DNA of 64,000 bases from Cunninghamella blakesleeana. Taxonomy: Eukaryota; Mucoromycota; Mucoromycetes; Mucorales; Cunninghamellaceae. Shown here piece by piece: positions 1 through 14,002 of the stretch. The notes beneath the pieces are model-generated. The model saw nothing but the letters and a program-made list of their open reading frames with translations. It was not told the origin of the DNA and ran no database searches. The translations under genes and the position numbers were made by a program. The stretch lies in the NCBI GenBank assembly GCA_017871115.1, contig JAFCIZ010000005.1, positions 4,643,501-4,707,500 on the forward strand, read 5' to 3'. Position 1 is the first letter of the stretch; each line of letters begins with the position of its first letter.

Positions 1-2287
1 GTAATTATGATGAGGGAATAAGTGGTAAAACCAGATATCAAACTATGTATGAGGCCATCGAAGCAACTGGAAAAGATATGTTTATTTCTGTTTGTAATTG
101 GGGAACTGGTAATATTATATACATATAATAAACCGATTATAATATATATATACGTATTTATTTTTTATTTTATTGTTATTTATTTTCGAAAATTAGAAAA
201 TACCTGGGAATGGGCTAATAAATTTGGACATAGCTATCGAACACACGATGATATTTATAATGGCTGGAAATCCATTGTTGAAATACTTAATGTGCATGCT
301 ACTGTATTAGATCAAAGTGGGCCAGGAAATTGGGCTGATCCTGGTACATAGTGTTTTAATTTATTTTTTATTTCTTTTATTTATTTAAAAAACATAATAT
401 GTTGCTTTTAAATGTTTTTTTACTTATATACTTTATTTCTTTTTTACTTATATTTTTGGTAGATATGTTAGAGGTAAATATTAAAAAGAAAAGAAACAAA
501 AAAAAAGCAAAAAACAAATTTAATATACTATTTTACTAGAAATTAGTTTACTAATTATTTTTATTATTTCAAAAATAAGATTGGAAATGGTAAATTGACA
601 GTAGATGAATCTAAAACGCATTTTTCACTTTGGGCTGCTATGAAATCACCATTGATTCTTGGGAATGATTTATCCGATATGCCTGATGATCTGTATAAGA
701 TTGTTACTAATGAACATGTTATTAAAGTCAATGTAAGTTATATATTATATATTATATTATAAAATATACAATTATCTATGTACGAGTTGCATATTTATCT
801 AGAAGTGAATATTAATATAATTATTTATAGCAAGATAAATTAGGGCAACCAGCTAGCCGAATCATACATATACCTCATCAATTTGATATTTGGACAGGTG
901 AATTATCGGAACAAAATATGGTCATGGTGATTGTTAATTATTTAAATCAAGAGCAAATGTTCAAAAATATTAATATAAAGGACTTTGGGTATAAAGGTTC
1001 TCATGTAGTTGGCCTTGATCTTTGGAATGATGCCTCGCCAATCCCTCTCTACGATAAAACGTAATAATATATAAATAAATAATCTTCACTTAATCCCTAT
1101 TTTATTTGTATCTATGATATTTATTTTCATTTATATATATATAAATATATAGAATAATCAAGAAATTAATATTACCTGCACATGGTGTAGCAATGTATAA
1201 ATTCACGAATGGAACTATTGATAACTATCTGACTATTGAAGAAATAAGGTCAATCTATCAAATTAGTAATAATTATAACAATGATAATCGAATAAAATAT
1301 CAACAAAAAAAGTCAATCCAACGATATGAAGCAGAGGATATAAATAATACAGTGTATGGATTAGCTCGTAGAAAAGGATGTTTATCATGTTCTGGTGGTG
1401 CATATGTGATAGCTGTAGGAAAAGTCAATGATCCACAAACTGGGACTCTTCAATTTAACAATATTCAAATCAAAGACACTGGCCACTATACCTTAACGAT
1501 CCGTTACTTGGATTGTTTTAGTTGGGCTCCCTGTAGTAATTTTTGGACAAAACGATGGAAATTAAGAATACGTGTGGATAATAATATTAAAAAACAGCCA
1601 TTAATGATCTCTTTAAGGTCACATAATAAAGTTGAAAAGAGTGGCGAGTTTACTGTTGGTGTTATATTAAAAAGAGGGACTCATAATATATTTTTAGATA
1701 ATCCATATGGTTTTGGTAAGCATAAATATATAAAATATAAAAACTAAAATTAAAAATATGCATGTTACTAAAGAAGAAACAACAACAGCAACAACAAAAG
1801 CAATAATAATAATAATAATTAAATAAATATAATACTTATAAACATACATATTTTTATAGGACCAAGTATAGATTATATTGAACTAGAAAGAAAAGATGAA
1901 AAAACATTAAATGATGATGAACTATCTCAGCATGCGTATGCTTATTTATTACCATTCTGGGAAAGCAATGATCCATTCGCGGCTGAATATATGTGGTTGC
2001 CTAGATTAATTGTTGATTATTTATGGGAATGGATGGCTTTAGTGATGATAATTACTTGTTTGATTTATTCTGGGATCTTTTTACATCGCTATTTAATTCA
2101 ACGAAATAGATATAGCCCTATTCTTTCTTCTAGTTCAAGTATCAGCAGTATTAACTCTACAGCCAGTATACCTGGTAAAATAAAAAGAAAAGATATAGAA
2201 AAAAAATTGTTTTATTTATTTAAAAATGAGAAAGATGATCTTTCAATTTATTTACTAATTTATATTATTATTATATTGCTATTCTAG
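1..2287 (+). CDS. GH27 alpha-galactosidase, 5' end cut, with C-terminal carbohydrate-binding domain and membrane anchor
   Basis: Hydrolyses terminal alpha-galactosides. The window enters inside the catalytic barrel; exons <1-108, 197-343, 463-473, 580-732, 831-1060, 1153-1715 and 1860-2287 join in frame. GH27 hallmarks visible: FISVCNWGT, then WADPDMLEIGNGKLT and THFSLWAAMKSPLILGNDL, followed by the C-terminal beta domain. The third exon is only 11 nt and codes the end of DPDMLE. After the catalytic part comes a beta-sandwich resembling CBM35 (RYEAED start, IDYIELE end). A hydrophobic segment (about 20 residues from WMALVMII) and a short basic cytoplasmic-type tail follow. Most fungal GH27 enzymes are secreted, so the anchor is unusual and suggests a plasma-membrane or cell-wall-facing enzyme. 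The signal peptide and N-terminus lie outside the window. The family call is firm; CBM35 rather than another galactose-binding fold is inference. Confidence 0.88.
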
Positions 2288-2446
2288 AAAATTAATCAGG
2301 TATTTTTTTTCTCTATTTTAAAGACTTCAGCATCTTTTTTATATTAAAAAAATATATTTACATATATTTAATTTGAGATTAATCATCCCTTGTATATAAT
2401 TACATATTTATATTATCATACATTGATATTTAAAACACATACACAT

Positions 2447-2465
2447 TTATATATATATATATATA

Positions 2466-2512
<47 letters not shown>

Positions 2513-2513
2513 G
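2447..2513. repeat. (AT)n followed by (TTA)n microsatellite
   Basis: About 11 AT units run directly into about 15 TTA units, read directly from the sequence. Confidence 0.95.
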
Positions 2514-3054
2514 CATTATATAGTTTAAATGAAATAAATAAATCCGTTTAGTACATGTACTTTTTTTTTTTTTGTTTCAATAACTGAAAACTATATAAAC
2601 TATACAGAGCTTCAGCTATCATCTGAAATCTAAAATTATAGAGAAAAAATAATGTTAAATAAAAAAGTTTTAAAAGAGGTTATTATGATAAATTTTTATT
2701 TATTGATATTAAAATAATTATGTGTCTAGGGTTGATTTGAATATCAGGGGTAATATTATGCAATTTTTTTTTTTTTTTTTCAATCATTTCTTTTTTTATG
2801 AATTGATCCATTTAGTAATTATTATTGAAAAAAAAAAAAATACGACGCAAGCGAAGAATGTTGAAGGTCGTCTTTTTTATTATATGTTATATTATTTTAT
2901 TTTTTTTGAAAAAAAAATAATAAAAAAAATATGATATATATGATAGTGATATAATAATAATAATATAAAAAAACTATAATAAATGATGATATATATATAA
3001 GATTATTTTAAAAAAAATTAAATGAATGAGATAAGATAATAATATAAAAAAGGC

Positions 3055-3056
<2 letters not shown>

Positions 3057-3103
<47 letters not shown>
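3057..3103. repeat. (AAT)n microsatellite
   Basis: About 15 consecutive AAT units downstream of the PKA stop codon. Confidence 0.95.
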
Positions 3104-3108
<5 letters not shown>

Positions 3109-3219
3109 AAAATGATAACTATTGGTAATTATATAAAGAAAATGATCAATTAAAATGTATTTTTTTTTAAAAAAATAAAAAATATAAAAAATATTAAAAC
3201 ATATAGATACATCTATATT

Positions 3220-5259
<2,040 letters not shown>

Positions 5260-5829
5260 TGAGATGCTTTAATATATTTATATTTTATTAATTGTTGTGC
5301 GTAGTTGGCTGTTGCTACTATATTATACTAATAGAATAAGAATATAATAATAACAATAATAATAGCAATAATAATAAGAAGAATAAAATGGAAAGAAATA
5401 GAAAGAAAAGGAATGGAAAGAAAGCAGTTTTTTTTTTTGAAAACAAATAAAAGAGAGAGAAAAAGAAATCTTTCGACTCCTTTGGTTTTTTATTTTTTTT
5501 TAAGGGATAAAAGGGCCTATTTATGCAATAATAAAAAGTGATCCAACCAAGTCTTTTTTTTTCTTCACTCCTTTTATCATCCGACCCTAATGGAATATAA
5601 TGGGATTTTTTTTTAAAAAAGGAAATTACATTATAGACAAATATAACTATATTAATTTTCCTTTTATTTTAAACAATAAGAATGGTTTTTTATTAAAAAA
5701 CGGATGAATAGAAAAGAGTTACGATGGCCTTTTTTGTTTTTGTTTTTAGATTGGTTTTAAACTCCGTTCTTAAATATTAAATTTTATGCGCTTTTTTTAT
5801 ATTTCTTTCTTGATTCCTTCTTAAACTAC
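5260..5829. other. intergenic, shared 5' flank of PKA and thioredoxin relic
   Basis: Upstream region of the minus-strand kinase gene. AT-rich, with poly-T/A runs and an A/G-rich patch around 5390-5470. No open reading frame or RNA structure recognised. Confidence 0.7.
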
Positions 5830-6531
5830 ATGTACTCGTATAAATATCAAGTTTCTTTCTATTAAACATAATTTTAATATTAATGATGAAAAATAAAATA
5901 TTAATAATAAAAATAATAGACAGTTGATATATAAAAAGCATCATTTTTATATTTTATTATCATTGGATTTACTAAAAGTGTTCGCGTTAATCAATCTCAT
6001 TTTATTCGTCAAACTATCAGAGAACTAAAGATAGCTTATAGAATTAATGGAGGAAAAAAATTATTCTGTTGTATTTGGCTTTTAAGCTTAGTAAATTGCG
6101 CAATATATAGGTGCAATATATATATATATATATGTGTGTGTGTGTCTGTGTGTGTATGTGTGTAGATATAGCAATGATAACATTTTTGTTATCATCTGGA
6201 GGGTGTAGCCTTTGTATAACACTGAAATATATTTTGACTAAAAATGTCGAAATGGATCCTCTTTTAATCTAGTAAAATTCGATATGGAAAAGGATTGAAA
6301 CATTGCTGTCAAATATAGCGTAAAGAAATAATAAAAATCAAAATTAACTGATTTTATTTTTATTTAATTAATGAATAGCTGTTAGTTTATTTATTTGCTT
6401 ATATTTAATAGATTAGCTCTATACCAACTGTAATTAATTTTAATAATGGAAAAAAGGTTGGTAAAAATTGCGGTACGCCTAATGATCCTCGAATGGAACT
6501 ACTTTTTCAAGGAATTGGTGGTAGTAGTTAG
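5830..6531 (+). pseudogene. thioredoxin pseudogene, tandem duplicate of the adjacent gene
   Basis: Degenerate intron-containing copy of the mitochondrial thioredoxin that starts 145 bp downstream. Relic exons match the intact gene in order: about 5830-5869, about 5964-6085, about 6197-6321 and 6412-6531. The last relic exon is exactly 120 nt like its partner, has an open frame (SSIPTVINFNNGKK beside SLPTVIAFNKGEE) and stops at the same codon. Lesions: the intron-1 acceptor AG has become TG, exon 3 contains in-frame TAG and TAA, and the active-site region reads like C-S-L-C instead of CGPC. Because introns are retained, this arose by DNA duplication, not retroposition. A (TA)n(TG)n tract occupies the former intron 2. 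Confidence 0.88.
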
Positions 6532-6676
6532 ATCCGTTTTAAATTTTATCCTGTACTCTCTTTCTTTGTATGTTTATAATATTTTAAACCCAGTTTTTAA
6601 TAATTTAATTTTATAGCATTCGATTTTCTTTTTCTTTTTCTTTTACTCTTAAATTATATTTAAATTATATAAAAAA

Positions 6677-7404
6677 ATGAACGCTCTTCGTATTTCAACA
6701 AGATCCCTTCCTATTAAAAGTGTGTTTTATTTCAATTATATTTATACTAATAATAATGAAGATAAATAACTAATATATATATATATATATTATTACTATT
6801 ATTTTAATTTATATTTTTTTTTTTATAGGTTTTACCAGAGGTTTCCATGTTAATCGACCTTGTTTTACTGGCAAAACTATCGAAGCTACTTCAGATAACT
6901 TTAAACAATTAGTAAATGACGCCGATCACCCCGTTATTGTTGATTTTTATGCCGAGTAAGTTGTTAGATTATAATATATATAAGAAAATATATAAACTTT
7001 CAATAATAAGAATATTAATAATATTTTTTTTTTTTTGTTTATTATAGTTGGTGCGGCCCTTGTAAAATGTTGACACCTCTCTTAACTAAATCTGTTGAAA
7101 AAAATCCTGCTGTCACTTTAGTGAAAATCAATGTGGATGATCATAATGATATTGCAGCCAAATATAAGGTAAAGAAATATGAAAAAAAAGAGAGAGGAAA
7201 AAACACGACTCTTGGTTAATAATATATATTTATTGATGATTGATAAATGGTGATGATGATGATGATTTTATTACTATTCAATAGATTGCATCTTTACCAA
7301 CTGTTATTGCTTTCAATAAAGGAGAAGAAGTCGATAAATTTATTGGTTTACTTAGTGGTCCTAAGGTGGAAAGTTTTGTTCAAGCTCATGCTGGACGTAA
7401 ATAG
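6677..7404 (+). CDS. mitochondrial-type thioredoxin
   Basis: Small disulfide reductase that passes electrons from thioredoxin reductase to peroxiredoxins and other targets. Exons 6677-6719, 6829-6955, 7048-7168 and 7285-7404 give 136 residues. The active site is FYADWCGPCKML near residue 55, with the cis-proline loop SLPTV downstream. The first ~30 residues are rich in Arg, Ser and Thr, lack acidic residues and extend beyond the ~105-residue thioredoxin fold, which fits a mitochondrial presequence. ATG 6677 follows an A-rich leader. A decayed paralogue lies immediately upstream. Confidence 0.93.
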
Positions 7405-7828
7405 ATCCCTATTTAATTTTATCATCATTTTATTTTGAAAAAATAATGATACTTTTTTTTTTAACATATATAAAAGTTTATAGTAAAATAAAACAAGAGA
7501 TTAAAAAATGTATATATATGTATATTTAAAATAAAATAAAAAACAAAGTGTATGGTATCCAAAATTAGGTCTGTTTTATAAAGCTTTTTAAAAAAGATGA
7601 TTTTTTTAGTATATAGATTTATTATAGATAAAATAAAAAATTTTAAAATAAAAAAAAACGAATGAATGTGCAAAAATAAAAATTAAATTATAAAAAGAAA
7701 TGGATTGTCTAAATTAAAAAAAAAAGTGTATATATGTTTGTATATTAAAAATAAAATGTATGGTATCCAAGAATCAAGTCTATATATTATTTATATATAT
7801 ATTAATTTCTATTGTTTTATTTATTTAT
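7405..7828. other. convergent 3' intergenic region with imperfect direct repeats
   Basis: Lies between the thioredoxin and P450-reductase stop codons. Two segments, about 7499-7573 and 7706-7780, are imperfect direct copies sharing the core TGTATGGTATCCAA. No gene seen. Confidence 0.75.
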
Positions 7829-10251
7829 TTAAGCCCATACATCTTCTTGATAGCGGCCTGCCTTTCTTAATTCTTTTACAAAGTTCAAAGCAGCTTCTTC
7901 ATCATCATATTGGCCATATTGTTTAGCAAGATCCACCACTGTTTTAGTAATATCTTTAGCCATATGTTTAGCATCCCCACAAACGTAAAGGTATCCACCT
8001 TCCTTAGCTAATAAACGCCATACTTCTTCTCCGCATTCTTTTACTCTATGTTGTACATACACCTTTTGATCTGTTTCTCTTGAAAAGGCAGTGATGATTC
8101 TTGATCCGTTATTATTATCATTTAATTGATTAAATAATTCTGGCCATTCATCGGAATATAAGAAATCTTCATTGGAACGGCGGCAACCAAAGAAAAGTAA
8201 AGTGGTACCAACTTTTTGTTGTTGTTGCTTTTGATAAACACGTTCACGTACAAATCCACGGAAAGGAGCGACACCTGTACCAGGACCAACCATAATAACA
8301 GGAACACTGGAATCTGCAGGTAAACGGAAACCAGATTGTCTAATGTGAACAGGAAGTTTGGATACTATACTTTGATCATCATTGATTTTAAAATAACTTT
8401 GATGAGGTCCTTCAATGGCATAAGCAGGATGGTTAGGACTATTATCACTGGCTACAAGAGAAGGATATAATTTTTGATAAATAGACCAAAGATAATTGGT
8501 ATTGACACCATAAACAATACGATCAGGAGTAGGGTTATACTGTAAAGTAACAGCCGTAGCAGTAACAATGGATTTGGATTCACTTGATGATGAGGAAATG
8601 GAATAATATCTAGGTTGAAGACGAGTATAACACTCTAATACAACATGAATAGGAACCTTTTCAAAAGCAGCTTCGATATCACCATCACCACCGGTGGTGG
8701 TTTTTAAAAGGTAGGCTAATGCTTGACCTAAATTACGTACTTCATCCACTACAACTTGGCGATAAACTTCTTTATCATCAATGAATTGTTGTAAACCAGC
8801 TTTGATGTTATCATTGGTGATATAAGGAACCAATAATTCAAAAACAGACTTTGAAGGAATAGAAGCAATATCTAAATAGTGACGAAGAGCAGTTCTTAAT
8901 GTAGTAGGTTGGGGGAATGGAGGCTTACCGGTTGGATCTGTAGGTGTTACTGTGATGACTTTATCTAAAAGATTATTTTTTTCCCAGCCAAAAAGACTTG
9001 ATACTAAATTAACTTCCAATTCATTATTGATTGGCCATACACCAAGATGATCCCCTGTTGTATAAGTTAATCCACTATCAGCTAAATCAACATCAATATG
9101 TAAACAATGGCGCTCTTGTAAAGTAGGTGTTAAATCACGGATTTGAATGGTGGCTGGGTAAGGGTTTTTAGCATTATATAATTTTTGGGTAGCATTACGT
9201 TGTTCATTGAGCTCACCACGGTAATAAAAGGGATCAGATTCTAAATCAGCATCACTGACTTCATAAGCATGTTGTGAACCACTATTACCCTCTTCTTGAT
9301 TATCATCATGTATTTCACTAATTACTTGACCAAAAAGTGGCCAAAAAGATTCTTGCCATTGAGCAAAATCATCATCTAAACATCCATCATCATCCCCAGT
9401 TCCTACTTGACCTAATCTTGTAGCACCTAATCTTGTTAATTGTTTATCTAAACCAAGTACAGCAGCATTAAAATGTTCATAAGTACTGTTACCAAGACCA
9501 AAAGCAAAATAACGAAGTTGTTTTAAAGGCTGACTATCGCCATCACATTTAGAAAAGTTGGGTTGGTCTTTATGAATTAATTCCCAGAAGTTAATAGCAC
9601 TATCAGTAGGATCGCCTTCACCGTAAGTAGATACAACAAAGACCACAATATTATCTTGAGTTAACAAATCCAAGTATTTTAAATCATAGGTTTCGATATC
9701 AGCTACCATAGGTTGGATATTGAATCGCTTTTTACATTCTTTACTTAATTGATAGCAATAATTTTCTGCATTTCCTGTTTGTGACCCATAAAAAAAGATG
9801 ATTTTACGATTCTATTATTTTTAAAAAATAAAAAGAAAAAAAGAATTGATTAGTGGAAGAAAAAAAAAAAAAAAAGATTATCGCCGTTTTAAAAAAAAAT
9901 TCCAAATTAAGATTATTTAACACCTTGTCATAAACCTTTTTTTAAATCAATCGTACCCCTTGTTTTTTTTATATATATATACATATATATTGTATATTTT
10001 TTTTATCTCTATTATTAAATAATCTTTACCTGCTTTTCCATTATTTTAACAAAATTATTAACTTCATCAGCTTGTTCTTCTTCTTGTTTTTTTTTATCCA
10101 AAAGTTTAGTATCAGAGAAAGATTTTTCATTATTAGAAGATTGGGTAAACAAATAATCCTTTGCTACCCATAAAAGTCCACCAGTACCTAAAGCACCTAG
10201 TAAAACTAACATCAGTTGATGTTCAAAAACTTGATTGTTCGATTTTATCAT
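7829..10251 (-). CDS. NADPH-cytochrome P450 reductase
   Basis: ER-anchored diflavin enzyme that supplies electrons from NADPH to cytochromes P450 and related acceptors. Exons 10251-10030 and 9811-7829, 734 residues. The N-terminus carries one membrane segment (LMLVLLGALGTGGLLWVA) and then a charged linker. FMN domain: FFYGSQTGNAEN and STYGEGDPTD. FAD domain: RYYSISS and the loop TTGDHLGVWP. NADPH domain: VGPGTGVAPFRGF, FGCRRSNEDFLY and YVCGDAKHMAKD. The chain ends in the family's conserved aromatic tail, DVWA. The intron falls between anchor/linker and the first FMN motif. All key motifs are intact. Confidence 0.96.
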
Positions 10252-11114
10252 GGAATATAAAAATAAAGTGATATTACTGTTATTTTATTTTTTAAAAAAA
10301 GTAATAAATTAAAAAATTGGGAAAAAAGAGGAAAAAGAAGAAAAAAAAATAATCTACTTTTATAATAATAATAAAAAAAATGCTAAGTATTAAAATATAT
10401 TCGGAGGCAAGTTTTTCCAATATGGATAAACCAATGGGAGAAGGCGCCGCATACCCATTTAGAGTTATGACATATATTTTATTTAGCCGAAAAAGGAGAA
10501 GGGTTTCTTAAAAACATTTTTTCTTATTTTCTATTTGAACAGAGCAAAACATATCTGATAAAATAACACCAACCATTTATTAATATGATTACACGATCAC
10601 ATATCTATTTTTCTTTTTTCACTTTTTAATTTTTCTTTTTTGAATTAATTTTACCCGAATTTTTTTTCTAATCATTATTATTGTGATAATTGCCATTAAA
10701 ATATAAGTGTTATTTTTAAAAAAATGATTGACCAGCGGCAAGCGAAAAAAAAAATAGGGTCATTAATGGAAAAAAATGCTGGGTAACGAAAAAAAAAATA
10801 CTGCCCTGGACATTAGAAAGGTCATAGGTTACTATCGCTAATATATATATAAGCTAAGTAAAATAGAAAAATAAATATATACTTGGCTGCTAAAAAAAAA
10901 TTATGGATTTGACTATTGCATATTACTCTATTTATATCTTAATATATATATATATATAGCTTATAGTAAAGCTTTTTGGTTATTATTTTATTTAGCAATA
11001 TTAGTGGTAGCTGCGGGGTATTCCGATTCAAGTGACTCGATTTCCGAGACTTTTCTGTCTCGTTCTCCTCTTCCTCTCTCCCTCTTTTTTTTTTAGAAAA
11101 AAAGTTATTAGGTT
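10252..11114. other. divergent intergenic region (P450 reductase / DUF262 gene)
   Basis: Bidirectional upstream region. It contains one ATCTGATAA (10553-10561), a GATA-factor type site, and short GC-richer patches near 10430-10450 and 11030-11080, the latter a pyrimidine-rich leader just before the DUF262 start. No coding signal. Confidence 0.6.
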
Positions 11115-12037
11115 ATGAAACTAACCATTGATAAACCTAGAAGGAGAGTGAGCACGTTATGGTCTATATTTGGTAAATATATCGATTGATAGATTGATTT
11201 TATTTGTTTAATAATAATAGTAGTAGTAGCAATAGTAATGGTAATAACACATATTTTATAACGTGTATTTGATATTCCATTGTCCCTTTTCTTTTCTTTA
11301 TATACAGATCAACTGAAGCGTGGCATGATAAAACTTGTAATAATAATAATAAAAAAATAGATCAGAATAAAGGATATATATATTTGTATGACTATAATGA
11401 TAAATTATAAACATATTTTATTATTATTATTATTATTATATAAATATATTAAATATATTAAATAGGATGCGCCCTATCAACGTGATATTGTTTGGAGCCA
11501 ACACAAGATGTCTATGCTGATTGATTCGATTTTAAATAATTATTATATTCCACCATTAATATTTTCTGTTCGCCCATCAGCAGAAGGCAACATACGTTAT
11601 TGTATTGATGGAAAGCAACGCTTGTCATCTATTTGGAAGTAAGTAAAAGTCCTTTTAATTGATATATATATATATATGAGTGGATATTTATATATCTATG
11701 TATATGTATATTCATAAAATAGGTTTATGCGAAATGAAATACCTTTTATAGATGAATCAGGTGAAAGAGACGAATATTTATATTTTGATCCATCAGGAAC
11801 TCAAGATGTTTTAGAAGGTACAACAAATAGAAAATATATTTCAGATTCAGAAAAAGAACGATTTAATGATTTGGAATTTACAATGAGTAAGTAAAATATA
11901 CAATTGAGAGAATAATAGGATGAATATTTAAATAATAATCATAAAAATGAAGTAATGTGTTTGATTTTTTTTTCTTATATGATTTTTTTAATAAATATAT
12001 AGTTGAATATAACAATTTGAATGAAGACGAGGAAGTA

Positions 12038-12090
<53 letters not shown>

Positions 12091-13259
12091 TTTTTAAATA
12101 ATGATAAAACTTAAAATATGAATAGTAAAATCACAATCACCATCAATACTGACCTCCATATATATACATTACTTATTTTTAAATACAGCTGGAGATATTC
12201 TCTCGTGTGCAATTGGGTATGGCTCTAACGTTTGGAGAGACATTAAATGCATTTAATAATGAAGCATCTCGTCTTTGTAAAGAAATAAAAGTAAAATATG
12301 ATTTAAAAAAGCTTTTAGGCAAAGATACTCGCGGTAGTCTATTAAAATATATATCCCAACTTGTCTATATACTTTATGAAAACAATAGTGACAGCAATAC
12401 AACAGTTAACGCCTACTCGATAAACAATGATAATATAAAAAAATTTTCAAAAGATCCTACCATAAGAATCAGCGACTCTTTTAAAAATAAAGTTCTTCAT
12501 GTTTTTGCAACATTTGAAAAAATATCTGACGATCCACAAGGAAAAAAAGTTCTGAATAATACTTCACCTTTAAAGAAACAAAAATTACCTCTTATTCAAT
12601 ACATTATCTTTGGTTTATATATTTTCCGTCATTCTAATCTCGCTTTAAAGCAATATATCACTGATTTACAACATTTAAGAACTCATTTCGACCTCAATTA
12701 TAACGCAAACCCCGTAATGGGGAATCCTTGTTTCCAAGAAGGTATCAGATGGATGGATATTATTCACCAAGAACGCGAAGCAGAAAAACAACAACAGCAA
12801 CAACAACAACAATTGCAATTACATTTACAACAACAACTTAATAATAACAATAATAATTACAATAATAATTACAATAATAATAATAATAATAATAACAGCA
12901 TCACATTCTCAACATCAACGTCATCATCTTTTACATCAAGAACAAATAATAATAATAGTAATAGTAATAATAATAATATTTTAATAGATTCTAGTGATGA
13001 TGATGAAAGTCAATTTACAGAAGAGTCAGATGATGATATTGCTACAAACAACAATACTAAGAGATATTTGGGACCGATGACCAAGACTTCGCCATCATTA
13101 AAAAGATTAAAAACGGCACACAATAATAAATTGGTATTAAATCGCGAATTAAATATATCTGATTCTCCTTCTATAAATCCTTCCAGAGTACCATCATCCA
13201 TGGGTCAAACAAGTCGATCTGGGCAACCAATGGCTAGAAGAGGTGGTCATAGAAAATAA
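11115..13259 (+). CDS. DUF262 (ParB/Srx-like fold) domain protein with Gln/Asn-rich tail
   Basis: Function in fungi is not established. Exons 11115-11172, 11308-11336, 11466-11638, 11723-11886, 12003-12034 and 12189-13259 sum to 508 residues in frame. The N-terminal half has the DUF262 signature: YQRDIVWS with a hydrophobic helix (LIDSILNNYYIPPLIF), then IDGKQRLSSIWKF, the equivalent of the bacterial DGQQRL motif, near residues 76-87. DUF262 is the N-terminal domain of bacterial GmrSD-type restriction proteins; no HNH/DUF1524 nuclease motif is visible here. The C-terminal third is low complexity (poly-Gln, poly-Asn, Ser), then an acidic patch and a basic end (MARRGGHRK). It is probably nuclear by charge pattern, which is inference. 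It is transcribed divergently from the P450 reductase gene. Confidence 0.85.
12034..12088. repeat. (TA)n microsatellite in intron 5 of the DUF262 gene
   Basis: About 25 TA units immediately after the splice donor. Confidence 0.9.
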
Positions 13260-14002
13260 CGTAAATGTATGTATATAAATATAAATATAAATATCCCCTT
13301 CCCTTTTGTTTTTTTTTTTTTTTTTTGTTAAAAAAAAAGAATAAAAGAAAAATTGGTTAATGCATAATATGTCATTCTTTCATTATTATTATTAATTTAA
13401 TTTTTTTATAACCTTGTAATAAAGCGTAAATGTAATCAACGATCATATATATATAATATTATTATTAATTTGCTTAATTCATTCGTAATTTTTTTTTAAT
13501 AAATATGTATAAATATATTAATTTCTAAATAAATAAATTGGGGCAAAATATTAACATTGTATATTTATAGTAGAGTATGTGCAACCTTTCATTTCTATCA
13601 TCATGAAAATAATTGATGTGAATATATAATACAAATATTTGTATTCCCTTTTTATTATTAGTATTGTTATTATTTTTATTATTGATGATTACGTATTTTA
13701 TTATTATTTCTATTGTGATTATGATTATTAAAATAAAAGAATTATTTATATTCTAATCCATTTTATATAATTTCAATTATAGCAGATCAATAATAAAATA
13801 GTATAGTAATGATGATCGCTGAACCTATTTTTTTTTTTTTTTTATTGTACTCTACCTATCATATGAAAAAAAATGACGGGGTTTAATTTAATTTCATATA
13901 AAACACTAACTTTAATTTTTTTAAAGAAACCAAATTCTTTTTCCTATTTCTTTCTCACCTTTTTATTTTATTTTATTATTACAATATATTATCTTATTTT
14001 AA
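13260..14002. other. intergenic, no gene seen
   Basis: AT-rich spacer between two plus-strand genes, with T and A homopolymers and imperfect ATT repeats. The last ~100 bp before 14003 are pyrimidine-rich, typical of leaders in this window. Confidence 0.7.

Larger units (their letters stand above)
2288..3219. other. intergenic, convergent 3' ends, microsatellites
   Basis: Lies between the ends of the alpha-galactosidase and PKA genes. It holds an (AT)n-(ATT)n tract at about 2447-2513, several poly-T/poly-A runs and an (AAT)n tract at about 3057-3103. I see no coding potential or RNA gene. Confidence 0.8.
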
